Shown: in pieces, positions 52,488-61,706 of the stretch
Layout: each line of letters starts with the position of its first letter
Numbering within the stretch: position 1 is the first letter of the stretch
Assembly: GCA_964484195.1 (NCBI GenBank)
Contig: CAZAER010000024.1
Location: 1 to 64,000, forward strand
Length of the DNA stretch: 64,000 bases
Direction of reading: 5' to 3'
Origin: JALHOP01 sp964484195
Lineage (GTDB): Bacteria; Myxococcota; XYA12-FULL-58-9; JALHOP01
The notes under the pieces: generated by a model
Told to the model about the DNA's origin: nothing
Databases searched by the model: none
The model's input: only the letters and a program-made list of their open reading frames with translations
Translations under genes and position numbers: made by a program

Positions 52488-54439
52488 GCTCGTTCACTCG
52501 ATCGTGAGAGCCGCTCGAGCTCGTCACGCACCAGGGGTTCGGTTTCGCTGCGCAAGCGCTCGGACAACACGTCGAGCGGCAACGACAACGCACGGTTGAC
52601 CAGCGATTCGGCGGCAGCGCGGCGCACGTTCCACGAGTGGTGGGATAGCGCCGTGATGAGGTGAGGACGTGCCGTCGCAGCCGGGAGGCGCAGGGTCGCG
52701 TCGATGGCTTCGCGAACCACTTCGGGATCGACGTGGCGGACTCCCACGCGGATGGCGTCCTCGAGCTCCGGCGGCGCGAGCACGAACAAGCTCTGGAGCG
52801 CCGCGATGGCGATGGGCGACGAGGTTGCCGCGACCGCGGTCAGCAAAGTCGCGACCGCCCGCGTTCCTCCGACGGTTCCGAGCGAACGCAGAGCACTCGC
52901 CACCACCTGGAATGACGGGTCGGTGGAAGCGGCCACCAGCGCCGACACCACTTCGTCGCCTTTGTAGCTGGCGAGGGCGCGCGCGGCGGCGGCCCGCACG
53001 TCTTCGTGCTCATCCGCCAAAGCGAACACTAGGGTCTGGCGTGGAAAACGGTCGGAGAACGTGGTGGCCGCGTCGACGGCGGCGCGGCGGACCTCGGCGT
53101 CGGTGTGTCTGACACCGGACACCAGGACGTCGATGTCTTGCTCTCGTCCGACCGCACCGAGAACCGTCAACCAGCCGGCGCGCCAATCGCCGCTGTCGAC
53201 GAGCTGACGCACGGCGCTCGCGACCTCCTCGGGATAGCGCAAGGCGACGGCAACCAACGCGAAGACCGCCTGACGCGCGAGGTCGACGTCGTCACCGAGA
53301 CCGACTTCGACGAGCGGACCGACCACCGACGCGTCACCAAACGCTCCGAGCGCGCGCATGGCGGCCTCGGCGCTACGCATCTCCGGCCCGTGCGCCAGGT
53401 CGAGGAGATCTTTGACGGCTGCGGGATCGGCCAGACTCTCGAGAGTCTCGAGGTAGAGCACCCGCGCTTCGACACCGACGCGGTCGATCTCGCGCAAGAG
53501 ATGTTTCGTCGCACCGCGGCCGAAATCGAGCACGGCGTTGACGGCCGTCTCGACGATGGTCCGACATGCGGCTGCGGCGAGGAACCGTGGCGCGAGACTC
53601 ACGTCCCGCGACGTCGCGAGGAGCACGATGGTGCTCGCGACCACGGCGTCGCTCTCGGCGTCGAGCGACACCAAGAGGCGCTCGTGCGCGCGCTGGTGCT
53701 TCTGCAACATGGCGCCGAGCTCTTCGTGGGCGCTGGTATCGTGCACCAGAATGTCGAGCGCGAGGATGGCGGCGTGACGGTTGCCTTCGGGTGCGGTGGC
53801 GATTGCTTCGACGAGGATCGGGACGACACGCGGGTCGGCGGTGTTTCCCAGGACCGGATAGAGGGAGCGCGCGAGCGATGGATTGGCGACGAACCACTGG
53901 AGCTCGGCGAGAGGCACGCGAGCGCCGGCGCGCGCCAAGGCGTCGAGCACGTACACCGCGGCCTGTAGGTCGTTCTGGGTTCCCTGGAGACGCTCGCGCA
54001 AGCGACCGATGACCATGTCACCGCCGATGCGCCCCAAGCTCTCCGCGACCGCCGCACGCACGTTGACGTCGTCTTGCACGCCAAAGAGTGCGGCCTGCGC
54101 CTCTTGAGTGCCGATGGCGCCCAAGACCTCGACCATGAACTTGCGCTGGTCCGCGTCGGCGCGCGGGAGTTGCCGCACCAGCTGATCGACCACCGGAGCG
54201 CCCAACAGCACCAGGGTTTCGCTCGCAGCGTTACGAAGACCAGCGTTGTCGCCGTCCGCCAAAGCGGCGATGAGCGCGGGCACCAGAGAGTCGTCATTGG
54301 CGAAACGCAACGCAGCTAGGACCGCGGCCTTGCGCACACGCCAACTGGCGTCGCCCAGGGCACCGACCACCCCGCCGACGTCGTCGGTCGCGGGCTTCAA
54401 GGCGACCGCGGTCTCGTAGCGTTGCGCTTCGTCGATCAC
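52484..54439 (-). CDS. HEAT-repeat protein of the che locus
   Basis: A 651-residue all-helical protein of HEAT/PBS-lyase-type repeats, about 30 residues each: DASWRVRKAAVLAALRFAND, DVNVRAAVAESLGRIGGD, EVRRAAVDAATTFSDRF, HSWNVRRAAAESLVNRALS. No signal peptide. It is joined by overlaps to the pseudo-receiver upstream and cheR downstream, so it is part of this system. HEAT proteins occur in some myxobacterial chemosensory clusters; they likely serve as scaffolds. Precise role unknown. Confidence 0.88.
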   Translation of the reverse strand: MIDEAQRYETAVALKPATDDVGGVVGALGDASWRVRKAAVLAALRFANDDSLVPALIAALADGDNAGLRNAASETLVLLGAPVVDQLVRQLPRADADQRKFMVEVLGAIGTQEAQAALFGVQDDVNVRAAVAESLGRIGGDMVIGRLRERLQGTQNDLQAAVYVLDALARAGARVPLAELQWFVANPSLARSLYPVLGNTADPRVVPILVEAIATAPEGNRHAAILALDILVHDTSAHEELGAMLQKHQRAHERLLVSLDAESDAVVASTIVLLATSRDVSLAPRFLAAAACRTIVETAVNAVLDFGRGATKHLLREIDRVGVEARVLYLETLESLADPAAVKDLLDLAHGPEMRSAEAAMRALGAFGDASVVGPLVEVGLGDDVDLARQAVFALVAVALRYPEEVASAVRQLVDSGDWRAGWLTVLGAVGREQDIDVLVSGVRHTDAEVRRAAVDAATTFSDRFPRQTLVFALADEHEDVRAAAARALASYKGDEVVSALVAASTDPSFQVVASALRSLGTVGGTRAVATLLTAVAATSSPIAIAALQSLFVLAPPELEDAIRVGVRHVDPEVVREAIDATLRLPAATARPHLITALSHHSWNVRRAAAESLVNRALSLPLDVLSERLRSETEPLVRDELERLSRSSERA

Positions 54440-55149
54440 GCCGAGCGCCCTCCCCGCATCTGCATGATCAAGACGTCGAACGCCTCGCGTACGGGGTCAG
54501 CCACGGGCCAGAGATTCTCGGCAACCATGGTGGTGAGCACCCGGCGCCCTTCGACCAATGCACTCTCGAGCGCGGGGTCACCGTTGCCCGCCAGAGCGGA
54601 CTCGAGGCCGAGATGATTGTAGAGCGCAATGTCCGCGACGATGCTGTGGGCGAGAGCACGCACCCGCTCGGCATCGGCGGCGCTCACCACGTTGGTAGGA
54701 ATCGCCACCGGCGCCTCGAGCCCGGGGTCCTGACGCTTGGCGGGATAAGCGACCGAAGGACTTCGCAAGCCCAGCAGATCGTAGAGCTTCGCCGGAAGCA
54801 GATCGATGATGTGATGCTGCTCGACGTAGTCGTCTGCGCCGTAGAGCTTCGCCGGTTTCCGCTTGTAGGCAGTGCGGTTGTAAACCGAAGCGACGAGCAC
54901 GATTTTGGTGTTGGCGAGCTCCGCCGACGCCCGGACCTGGTCGATGAGCTCGAATGCCCGCACTGTCGTGAGCGCGACGTCGAGGACCAATGCGTCGGGC
55001 CGCAGCTCGCTCGTCTGGCGGAAGGCGTCACCGCTATCGCCCACCGGGATCACGGAGAAGCCGGCGTTACCGAGAACCGCCTGGATATCCGCGAGCAGGG
55101 CTTCGGATTCGTGGGCAACCAAGACGCGTGGAGCACCGCTTCTGGTCAA
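54436..55149 (-). CDS. Receiver-like protein with degenerate active site
   Basis: A 237-residue protein. The N-terminal ~120 residues have a receiver pattern (VLVAHESEALLADIQAVLG; ALVLDVALTTVRAFEL with Asp near residue 57), but the acidic pair is HE rather than DD, and the switch Lys-Pro is absent (YVEQHHIIDLL). So phosphorylation is doubtful. The C-terminal ~100 residues (ERVRALAHSIVADIALYNHL and EGRRVLTTMVAENLW) are helical and unassigned. It sits between cheW and the HEAT gene with 4-nt overlaps on both sides. Confidence 0.75.
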   Translation of the reverse strand: MTRSGAPRVLVAHESEALLADIQAVLGNAGFSVIPVGDSGDAFRQTSELRPDALVLDVALTTVRAFELIDQVRASAELANTKIVLVASVYNRTAYKRKPAKLYGADDYVEQHHIIDLLPAKLYDLLGLRSPSVAYPAKRQDPGLEAPVAIPTNVVSAADAERVRALAHSIVADIALYNHLGLESALAGNGDPALESALVEGRRVLTTMVAENLWPVADPVREAFDVLIMQMRGGRSA

Positions 55150-55658
55150 GTGAGTCCCTCCGCGATTTCGGCGGCGCTCGGCACGCCGATGGCTTCGTCG
55201 GAACCAACGATGTTCTTGACGTTGAGCAAGATGAGGGTGCGTCCGCGATACTGGACGACACCGAGGAAATACGGCGCGCGGTCGGCGCCCAAGAGGCCGG
55301 GAGCAGCCCGGATTTCGCTGCGGGGCACGCGCACGACTTCGGTCATGCCGTCGACCACGAGGCCGAGGACGCGGCCGTCGATCATCAGGATGATGACTTT
55401 GCGCAACCGGTGCTCGTCGGCGTTGACGTCGAAGCGGCGGCGAAGGTCGATGATGGGAATGACCTGACCGCGGAGCGATATGACGCCTTCGACGTATTTC
55501 GGTCCCTTGCGCACCCGCGTGATCGGCAAGGGCCTGAGGATCTCGCGCACCCGCATGATGTCGACGACGTACTCTTCGCCGCCGACACGAAACGCGGCGA
55601 GCTGCACGATGTCGGTATCGCGAATGGGGGCTTCGCTGCCGGTCGAGAAGCGCGTCAC
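55146..55658 (-). CDS. cheW: CheW adaptor protein
   Basis: A 170-residue coupling protein with the double SH3-like CheW core: QLAAFRVGGEEYVVDIMRVREI, YVEGVISLRGQVIPIIDLRR and LGLVVDGMTEVVRVP, then YFLGVVQYRGRTLILLNV. It links receptors to CheA. It is the second of two adjacent CheW genes, overlapping the neighbours by 4 nt on both sides. Confidence 0.93.
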   Translation of the reverse strand: MTRFSTGSEAPIRDTDIVQLAAFRVGGEEYVVDIMRVREILRPLPITRVRKGPKYVEGVISLRGQVIPIIDLRRRFDVNADEHRLRKVIILMIDGRVLGLVVDGMTEVVRVPRSEIRAAPGLLGADRAPYFLGVVQYRGRTLILLNVKNIVGSDEAIGVPSAAEIAEGLT

Positions 55659-56251
55659 TTTTGGTTCTCCATCATTGCCATGATGGCGGACAGATCGAGG
55701 ACGATGAGCAAGCGGTCGTCGACTCGGCCGACGCCCGAGAGGAAGTCACCGACCTCGGTCTGCATGGTTCGTGGCACCGGCTCGATGCTGTCGCGCTCGA
55801 TGCGCACGACGCTGGTGACGCGATCGACGACGAGGCCGATGGGATCGCCCCCAGCACGCAAGACGATGACGCGTGTCGTCCGCGATACCGGACGCGAGCC
55901 GAGCCGCAAGATGCGCGACAGCTCGACGACCGGCACGATGGTGCCACGCAACGAAATGATGCCGATGATCGCCTCGGTGGTTCGCGGGACGTGCGTCACC
56001 GTCGGGAGCTTCATGAGCTCCTGAATCTCGAGGATGTCGATGGCGTACTCCTCGTCCCCCACCCAGAACACCAGGAGCTCGGCCATCTCGCGGCCGAGTC
56101 GCTGCCCGCTCGAGAACGGGTCGCCACCGTAGCTCGTGACCACGTGTTGTTGCTCGGTGGTACCGACGAAGAAGTCAGCGAGTGGATCCGCTGCCACGAG
56201 CTCGTGCCAGGTGTCGTCGGCTTCCGGAGCCTTGTCGCGCCCGTTGCTCAT
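55655..56251 (-). CDS. cheW: CheW adaptor protein with N-terminal extension
   Basis: A 198-residue CheW. About 55 residues (including ADDTWHELVAADPLADFFVG) precede the core MAELLVFWVGDEEYAIDILEI, AIIGIISLRGTIVPVVELSR and IGLVVDRVTSVVRIE. It overlaps cheA by 4 nt. Two different CheW proteins in one locus suggest distinct receptor or array contacts. Confidence 0.92.
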   Translation of the reverse strand: MSNGRDKAPEADDTWHELVAADPLADFFVGTTEQQHVVTSYGGDPFSSGQRLGREMAELLVFWVGDEEYAIDILEIQELMKLPTVTHVPRTTEAIIGIISLRGTIVPVVELSRILRLGSRPVSRTTRVIVLRAGGDPIGLVVDRVTSVVRIERDSIEPVPRTMQTEVGDFLSGVGRVDDRLLIVLDLSAIMAMMENQK

Positions 56252-58359
56252 GGCGTGCTCCGTCGCGCGTTACCGCCTTGGCCCTCTGGCGACATCTCGC
56301 CGAGCAGCTCGACCATGTCGATCACCAGAATGGTCTGGCTGTTACCGAGCTCGGCCGCGCCGGCGACGCCGGGCACGTTGCGCAGCCAACGCCCAAGCGA
56401 CTTGATGACGATGTCTTGTTGCGCGACCAAGTCATCGACGACCAGGGCCATGCGATTCTGACCGGCTCCGGCAACGACGGCATAGACGGTTTTCGGGCGC
56501 GCTTCGTCGGGCAAGCTGAAGAGCCGACGCAGATCGAGGAGCGGCACCGTGGCGCCGCGCACCGAGATGACCTCGCGGCGCTCGATGGTCTTCACATCGT
56601 TCGTGGTGAGCGCCAGCGTCTCCTGCACGTTGTTGAGCGGGATCGCGTAGGTGCGGCCGGCCACCGCGACGATGAGAGCGGGGATGATGGCGAGCGTAAT
56701 CGGCAACGTGACGACGACTTTGGTGCCCACGCCCTCCTGCGAGTCGACGTCGATGACGCCGGAGAGCTGCGAGATGTTGGTCTTCACGACGTCCATACCG
56801 ACGCCGCGGCCGCTGTACTCGCTGACCTCGGTGCGGGTCGAGAAGCCCGGCAGGAACAACAGATTGAAAATCTCGCGGCGCGTCAGCTCGGCGGCGCGCT
56901 CGGGTGTCACGACTCCGCGCTCGACCGCGATGGCGAGGGTGCGCTTGACGTCGATGCCGCGTCCATCGTCGGAGACTTCGACGACGACGTGGTTGCCCTG
57001 GGCCGCGGCGGTGAGCCTGACGACGCCTTCACCCGGCTTGCCGGCAGCGACGCGCTCCTCCGGCGGCTCGATGCCGTGATCGAGCGCATTGCGGATGAGG
57101 TGCATGAGGGGATCAGCGAGGTCCTCGACGATCAGCTTGTCGAGCTCGGTGTTCTCACCCTGGGTGTCGATGCGCACCTCGCGTTTGAGCTCGCGGCCAA
57201 TCTTGCGGCCGATGCGCTGCATCCGCTCGAACAGATTCTCGAGGGGCACCATGCGAACTTCCATGATGCCGGCCTGCAGCTCGGCGAGACGGCGCTCGAA
57301 CGCTCGGCCTTCTTTGTAGAGATCGACGGCGAGGCCGGAGAAGCCGCGCTCACGCTTCATGGCATCGGTGATGCGCAAGAAGGCCGCGCGCGTGAGGCCA
57401 AGCTCACCGACGAGATTCATCAGCCTGTCGAGCCGCCGGATGTCGACGCGGACGGTGCGCGAGACGCTGCGGACGCTTGGAGCCTCTTCGGAGACCTCGG
57501 CCTCGGGAACCACCACGTGCTCGATGAGCTCACGCGCAGCCGTTTTCGCGGTCGCACCACCAGTGCCCGCTGCGCCGGCCTGCTGGCGCCCCTTCGGACG
57601 CCGGCGCGGGATGGGAACGACCTCGACGCGCTCGTCGGCGATGGCCTTGGCGAGATCGTCGCTGGTCGCGTCCGAGCCGACGATGATGTCGAAGGAGATG
57701 GCGCCCGGGTCCGCGGCCTTGCTGCTCGGCAGCTTGGTGATGACCTCGCCGAGCTTCTTCACGGTGGCGTCGATCTCGGCCAGGCCCACGTCGAAGTTCG
57801 TCAAGTCGAAGGACGTGCGCAGCATGTAGAGCTGGCGCCCCTTCGAGATGTTCTCGCGCAGGCGGTGCTCTTCGTATTCGGTGAGCACGCTCAACACGTC
57901 TTCGCCCAGCTCGAAGAGCTCGAGCGGCTCCGCCAACGCGAGGTTGGTCTCGCCGCGCGCCACCTTGGTGAGCCGCGCTCCCATGTCCTCGATGGCGGAC
58001 ACAGGCACCTCTTCGCCGGCGGCCGCCGAAGCAATGAGGGCGCCGGCACGTTCGACCGCGGCGAACAGGGCGTCGAGAGCGGCTTTGTCGAACTGCACTT
58101 TCCCCAGGCGCATGGCGTCGAGGACGCTTTCGAGATCGTGAGCGAGACGCGCCAGGGCGTCGAGCCCGAACATCCCAGCCAGGCCCTTCAGGGAGTGGGC
58201 GCTGCGGAACAAGTTGTTGACGCGTTCGGGGTCGACCTCTTCGCGGCCTTCGCGGGTCTCTTGTTCGGCCCCGATCAGATCACGGCCGAGCGCGTCGACG
58301 ATCTCTTGCGCCTCGGCAATGAACTCGGGGCTGACGCCCCCGGAACCAATGCTGCTCAT
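56248..58359 (-). CDS. cheA: Chemotaxis histidine kinase
   Basis: A 703-residue CheA. P1 phosphotransfer domain with His near residue 55 in NLFRSAHSLKGLAGMFGLD; a middle region; P3 dimerisation (RVDIRRLDRLMNLVGEL); the P4 ATPase N-box LMHLIRNALDHGIE, G1 VSDDGRGID and G2 SGRGVGMDVV; and a P5 CheW-like end. All catalytic boxes look intact. It phosphorylates CheY and CheB. Overlaps cheW by 4 nt and follows cheY by 6 nt. Confidence 0.97.
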   Translation of the reverse strand: MSSIGSGGVSPEFIAEAQEIVDALGRDLIGAEQETREGREEVDPERVNNLFRSAHSLKGLAGMFGLDALARLAHDLESVLDAMRLGKVQFDKAALDALFAAVERAGALIASAAAGEEVPVSAIEDMGARLTKVARGETNLALAEPLELFELGEDVLSVLTEYEEHRLRENISKGRQLYMLRTSFDLTNFDVGLAEIDATVKKLGEVITKLPSSKAADPGAISFDIIVGSDATSDDLAKAIADERVEVVPIPRRRPKGRQQAGAAGTGGATAKTAARELIEHVVVPEAEVSEEAPSVRSVSRTVRVDIRRLDRLMNLVGELGLTRAAFLRITDAMKRERGFSGLAVDLYKEGRAFERRLAELQAGIMEVRMVPLENLFERMQRIGRKIGRELKREVRIDTQGENTELDKLIVEDLADPLMHLIRNALDHGIEPPEERVAAGKPGEGVVRLTAAAQGNHVVVEVSDDGRGIDVKRTLAIAVERGVVTPERAAELTRREIFNLLFLPGFSTRTEVSEYSGRGVGMDVVKTNISQLSGVIDVDSQEGVGTKVVVTLPITLAIIPALIVAVAGRTYAIPLNNVQETLALTTNDVKTIERREVISVRGATVPLLDLRRLFSLPDEARPKTVYAVVAGAGQNRMALVVDDLVAQQDIVIKSLGRWLRNVPGVAGAAELGNSQTILVIDMVELLGEMSPEGQGGNARRSTP

Positions 58360-58365
58360 CGGGGA

Positions 58366-58737
58366 TCAGGACCCTTTCGCAAGCAGCCCACGCACCGCGT
58401 CGAGCAAGCTCTCGGCTTCGAACGGTTTCACCAGATAGGCATTCGCTCCCAGGGCGATTGCTTTCTCCTTGTCGCGCTCACCGCCTTCGGACGTCACCAC
58501 CAAGACCGGGACGCTGGCGAGCGCGGGGCTACGTCGTATGAACGACAGGAGCTCCAGCCCGTTGATGTCGGGCATGTTGATGTCGGTGACGATGAGATCC
58601 ACCGCCGAGCGTGGAAGCTGGCGTAAGGCTTCGAAACCGGTCGACACCTCGACCACCTCGCAGCCACTGATCTGACCGAGCACGGACGCGATGAGTCCAC
58701 GCATGGCCGCGGAGTCTTCGACGACCATTACTTTCAT
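58366..58737 (-). CDS. cheY: CheY response regulator of the che operon
   Basis: A 123-residue receiver: MVVEDSAAMRGLI, LIVTDINMPDINGLEL, VVTSEGGERDKEKAIALG and YLVKPFEAESL show an intact active site. It directly precedes cheA and lies 24 nt after the PATAN-REC gene. Confidence 0.95.
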   Translation of the reverse strand: MKVMVVEDSAAMRGLIASVLGQISGCEVVEVSTGFEALRQLPRSAVDLIVTDINMPDINGLELLSFIRRSPALASVPVLVVTSEGGERDKEKAIALGANAYLVKPFEAESLLDAVRGLLAKGS

Positions 58738-58761
58738 TCGAACCCCAAGCCTTGAGGTGCG

Positions 58762-60747
58762 CTACTGGCGATTTTTCTTCGACTCTTCGAGACGACGCTC
58801 CAGCAAGGCCCGGTCCATGGCTAGGCCGGCCTGCTGCAAGAATATCTCAAGACTGTCGGTGGCACCCAAAGGTTTGCCACTTGGATTGTCGCCAAAGAGG
58901 ATGGCGGCCACCCGGTCGCCCGAAATGATGGGTATGGCGACCGTGGGATGCCCGTGCCAGCCGCCAAGACCTTCGAGGAGGGCGCGGTTGGCTTCGGTTT
59001 CGCTGACCGGACCTCGGACCGCCGAACGGTACTGAGCGACCTTCGCGAACACCGAGTCATGCTCGACCGGCATTTGGATGCGGCGCACGCGGGCGACGAA
59101 GGCGTCGCTCTGCTCGGAGTTCAAGAAGCCGCCGAGGCCGACGAAAGCGCGGCGCGTGGCTAGGAACAGGCCTCCGCGCTCGAACACCTCGCTCGCATAA
59201 CGCAGCACCAGCAGCGTGATGGTGTCGCGGTTCGCCGGATCGATGAGCTCCGCGAGCATCGACCGGAGGTTCGAGAGATCGATATGCACGGCCGGCGGCG
59301 GGCCGCCGAGGTCGCGGTCTGCGCTCGCGACCAGGTCATCCACGTCGACATCGAGCTCACCGACGGTAAACGGAGCCATCGGAGGCGCTTCGAGCGGCAC
59401 GGAAGGAGGCTCTGAAGGCGCGGGTCCCGTGAAACGGTAGCCAACGGGCGCTGGTGGCGGGACGGCGAGCTCCTCGCGCGTGGCGCTCCCGGTGGCATCG
59501 ACCAGGGTGCGCAGGAAGGCCTGCATGACATCGCTCGGCGTCCGGCTTGCGGGTGCGGCGACGTCGCGCTTTTTGGGTTTGGCGAGAAAGCTCATGACCC
59601 CGAGCGCCTTGGCGCGCGCTTCCGCCTCTTCGTTCTTGTAGTCGCTGAAGGCGATGATGGGGGTTACGGGGTCGCTCTGGCGCAGCTGCGCAATGACCTC
59701 GACGCCGCCCAAAATGCCGCGGCCATCGCTTCGCGGCATGATGAGATCGACCGCCAGGACGAGCGGCTGACCCGAGAGCTTGGCGAGCAGCTCCGTAGCT
59801 TCGGGGACGCGATGAGCAATGTGAACCGCAGCGAATTTCGCCGTCAGCGCGTCGGCGATCAGCCGCGCTGTGAGCACGTCGTCGTCGACCACGACCAACT
59901 GCCATTGTTTGAGCGCAGCGGCTCGGGCCGGGCTCGTCGCAAAGACCGAGTCGGGTGGGATGACGAGATCGGGAACGCTCGTGGTCCCGCGAGCGTTCGG
60001 CTGCGACGTGGGCGGCGGCATGATGCGCGCGGGTGGTGGGACTTCAGGCGCATCCGAATCCGACAGTTTCCTGCGGCCCTGCGGGAACGGGATGATGTTT
60101 TGCTCGGGGGTCGGCGATTCATCGGCGAGGACGTCCTCGAGCTCGGGCTCGGCCCGCAAGGCACTCGAAAGCTCGGCGGTCGCCTGGCTCGAGCTCTCGC
60201 GCGGCGCACGGCCCCGGGCGAGGAAGCTCTCGAGCGGATCCTGTTTCTGACGCTCATCACGAATGCGCGCGCCTTCGATGGCGAGATACTGCGGGTTCAG
60301 GCCGCGGGCGAGCACGACGCGGGCCGCGGTCAAGGAGAACCCGGTCCACAATGGCGGATCCTGCGCCAGGACGAACGAGAAAGAGCCCTCCTCCCACTCG
60401 AACATCTCGTAGACGATGCGGGTGAGCAGCGATTCCAGCGCCCGATCGAGCGAGTCGGTGTCGAGGTTGAATTGCTTGAAGAGGTCGGCGCCGGTGAGAC
60501 CACGGGCCTGGTGGGCGAGCATCTCTTGGTAGAGGAGTGGCGTCACGACGCCCATGTGCAGGAGGACGTCGCCGACCGTCTGCGGCGGGCGGCTGCGCTC
60601 GGCGGCCACGACCTTGCCGGAAACGAACACGATTTCGCCGGACTCGCCTGGGGTCTCGAGCCTGAGGCTCCCGGAACGACGGCTCAGCGAGACGATCTGG
60701 AAGATGTCTCCGAGGCCAAGGTCAGCGAGGTTTCCAACGAGACTCAT
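58762..60747 (-). CDS. PATAN (DUF4388)-REC-GAF-like signalling protein
   Basis: A 661-residue multidomain protein. The N-terminus (MSLVGNLADLGLGDIFQIVS and GSLRLETPGESGEIVFVSGK) is a PATAN/DUF4388 domain through about residue 170. After a Pro/Ser-rich linker comes a receiver at about 280-400 (VVVDDDVLTARL, LVLAVDLIMPRSDG, MSFLAKPKK), with Asp and Lys kept. Another linker precedes a C-terminal GAF-like domain (SEVFERGGLFLATRRAFVGL, HPTVAIPIISGDRVAAILFG) with no enzyme output. It is likely an adaptor and sensor in this locus. Confidence 0.85.
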   Translation of the reverse strand: MSLVGNLADLGLGDIFQIVSLSRRSGSLRLETPGESGEIVFVSGKVVAAERSRPPQTVGDVLLHMGVVTPLLYQEMLAHQARGLTGADLFKQFNLDTDSLDRALESLLTRIVYEMFEWEEGSFSFVLAQDPPLWTGFSLTAARVVLARGLNPQYLAIEGARIRDERQKQDPLESFLARGRAPRESSSQATAELSSALRAEPELEDVLADESPTPEQNIIPFPQGRRKLSDSDAPEVPPPARIMPPPTSQPNARGTTSVPDLVIPPDSVFATSPARAAALKQWQLVVVDDDVLTARLIADALTAKFAAVHIAHRVPEATELLAKLSGQPLVLAVDLIMPRSDGRGILGGVEVIAQLRQSDPVTPIIAFSDYKNEEAEARAKALGVMSFLAKPKKRDVAAPASRTPSDVMQAFLRTLVDATGSATREELAVPPPAPVGYRFTGPAPSEPPSVPLEAPPMAPFTVGELDVDVDDLVASADRDLGGPPPAVHIDLSNLRSMLAELIDPANRDTITLLVLRYASEVFERGGLFLATRRAFVGLGGFLNSEQSDAFVARVRRIQMPVEHDSVFAKVAQYRSAVRGPVSETEANRALLEGLGGWHGHPTVAIPIISGDRVAAILFGDNPSGKPLGATDSLEIFLQQAGLAMDRALLERRLEESKKNRQ

Positions 60748-60801
60748 GCGACGAACCGACTCTGACCATACCAGACGAATGTCGGCAATCGGGCAGAGAC
60801 A

Positions 60802-61287
60802 TCACGCGAAAAGAGCCGTCATCTCGTCCGTTGGTTGCTCGACGAAAATCACCCGGAGCTCATGGGCCACGGCACTGGCCGCGGCTTTGACGAAGGTCAG
60901 CTCTACACCCTTCTGCTTGTGTGACGCAGGCGCGGCGATCGCCAGATCAGCCACCCCGGCATCACGCATGATACGGGCCGCCTTACGCAGCTCGTTACGA
61001 TAGATGCCTTCGTCACATTCTTGGGCATTGCCCAGGCCAAAGACGAAAATCCTTCGAAAAGCCGCGCGCATACGTGTGGGTAAGAGCATCGACTCGCCCC
61101 GCCCAGCCATGAACATCGAGCTCTCGAGGGTCCGGGATAGCGCTCCGCAGGCCCGCCAATCGACGAAGCCGGCGACTCCGGCCAAGGGCTTCTGGTCACT
61201 GAAGAGGAAGATGCCAATCGCATCCCCACCCCAAGCGTCGAGGCCATCGAGGGTACCAGCGGCGACCCTGTTGGCCTTCTTGTTCAC
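60802..61287 (-). CDS. Standalone leucyl-aminopeptidase N-domain-like protein
   Basis: A 161-residue protein resembling only the N-terminal (macro-like) domain of M17 peptidases: LAGVAGFVDWRACGALSRTL, GESMLLPTRMRAAFRRIFVF followed by GLG. The catalytic C-terminal half is absent, so no peptidase activity is expected. It overlaps nusB by 4 nt (ATGA). Such lone domains may bind nucleotide-like ligands; identity moderate. Confidence 0.65.
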   Translation of the reverse strand: MNKKANRVAAGTLDGLDAWGGDAIGIFLFSDQKPLAGVAGFVDWRACGALSRTLESSMFMAGRGESMLLPTRMRAAFRRIFVFGLGNAQECDEGIYRNELRKAARIMRDAGVADLAIAAPASHKQKGVELTFVKAAASAVAHELRVIFVEQPTDEMTALFA

Positions 61288-61706
61288 GGCTTGTCCTTGG
61301 CCAGCTGATCCAAAATGCCGTTGATGAAAGACGCCGACTCTTGTCCGCTGAAGCGTTTGGCGATCTCGATGGCCTCGTTGATGCTCGCTGCCCGCGGGAT
61401 ATCTGGGCAGCGCGTGATCTCGTAGGCGGCGAGGCGCAACAGGCTGCGGTCGACCTTCGCCATGCGATCGATCTTCCAGTTGTGCGAGACGTTGCCGAGG
61501 ATGGCATCGACGCCGTCGATGTCGGCGGCGACGCCGCGCACCAAACGCTCGGCGAACTCACGGTCCTCGGGGCTCACCGGCTCGAAGCTTGCCCAGTAGT
61601 CGCGGATGGCGGTGTCGAGCGCCGTTTGATCTTGCGTGCCCAAGATGCGGGCCACGTCGAGCTGATAGATGAGCTGCAGTGCGCTTTCGCGGGCACGCCT
61701 TCTCAT
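61284..61706 (-). CDS. nusB: Transcription antitermination factor NusB
   Basis: A 140-residue all-helical protein that binds boxA RNA with NusE to prevent premature termination on rRNA operons. Landmarks: RRRARESALQLIYQLDV, DREFAERLVRGV, WKIDRMAKVDRSLLRLAAYE and SINEAIEIAKRFSGQESASF. The ATG shares a base with the ribH stop, the usual ribH-nusB order. Confidence 0.96.
   Translation of the reverse strand: MRRRARESALQLIYQLDVARILGTQDQTALDTAIRDYWASFEPVSPEDREFAERLVRGVAADIDGVDAILGNVSHNWKIDRMAKVDRSLLRLAAYEITRCPDIPRAASINEAIEIAKRFSGQESASFINGILDQLAKDKP

Noticed and set aside
56182..58626. 814-codon plus-strand open frame antisense to cheA
   Set aside because: Rich in Arg, Asp, His and Ala with no motif; it mirrors cheA, whose domains are complete on the minus strand. 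High GC opens such antisense frames.
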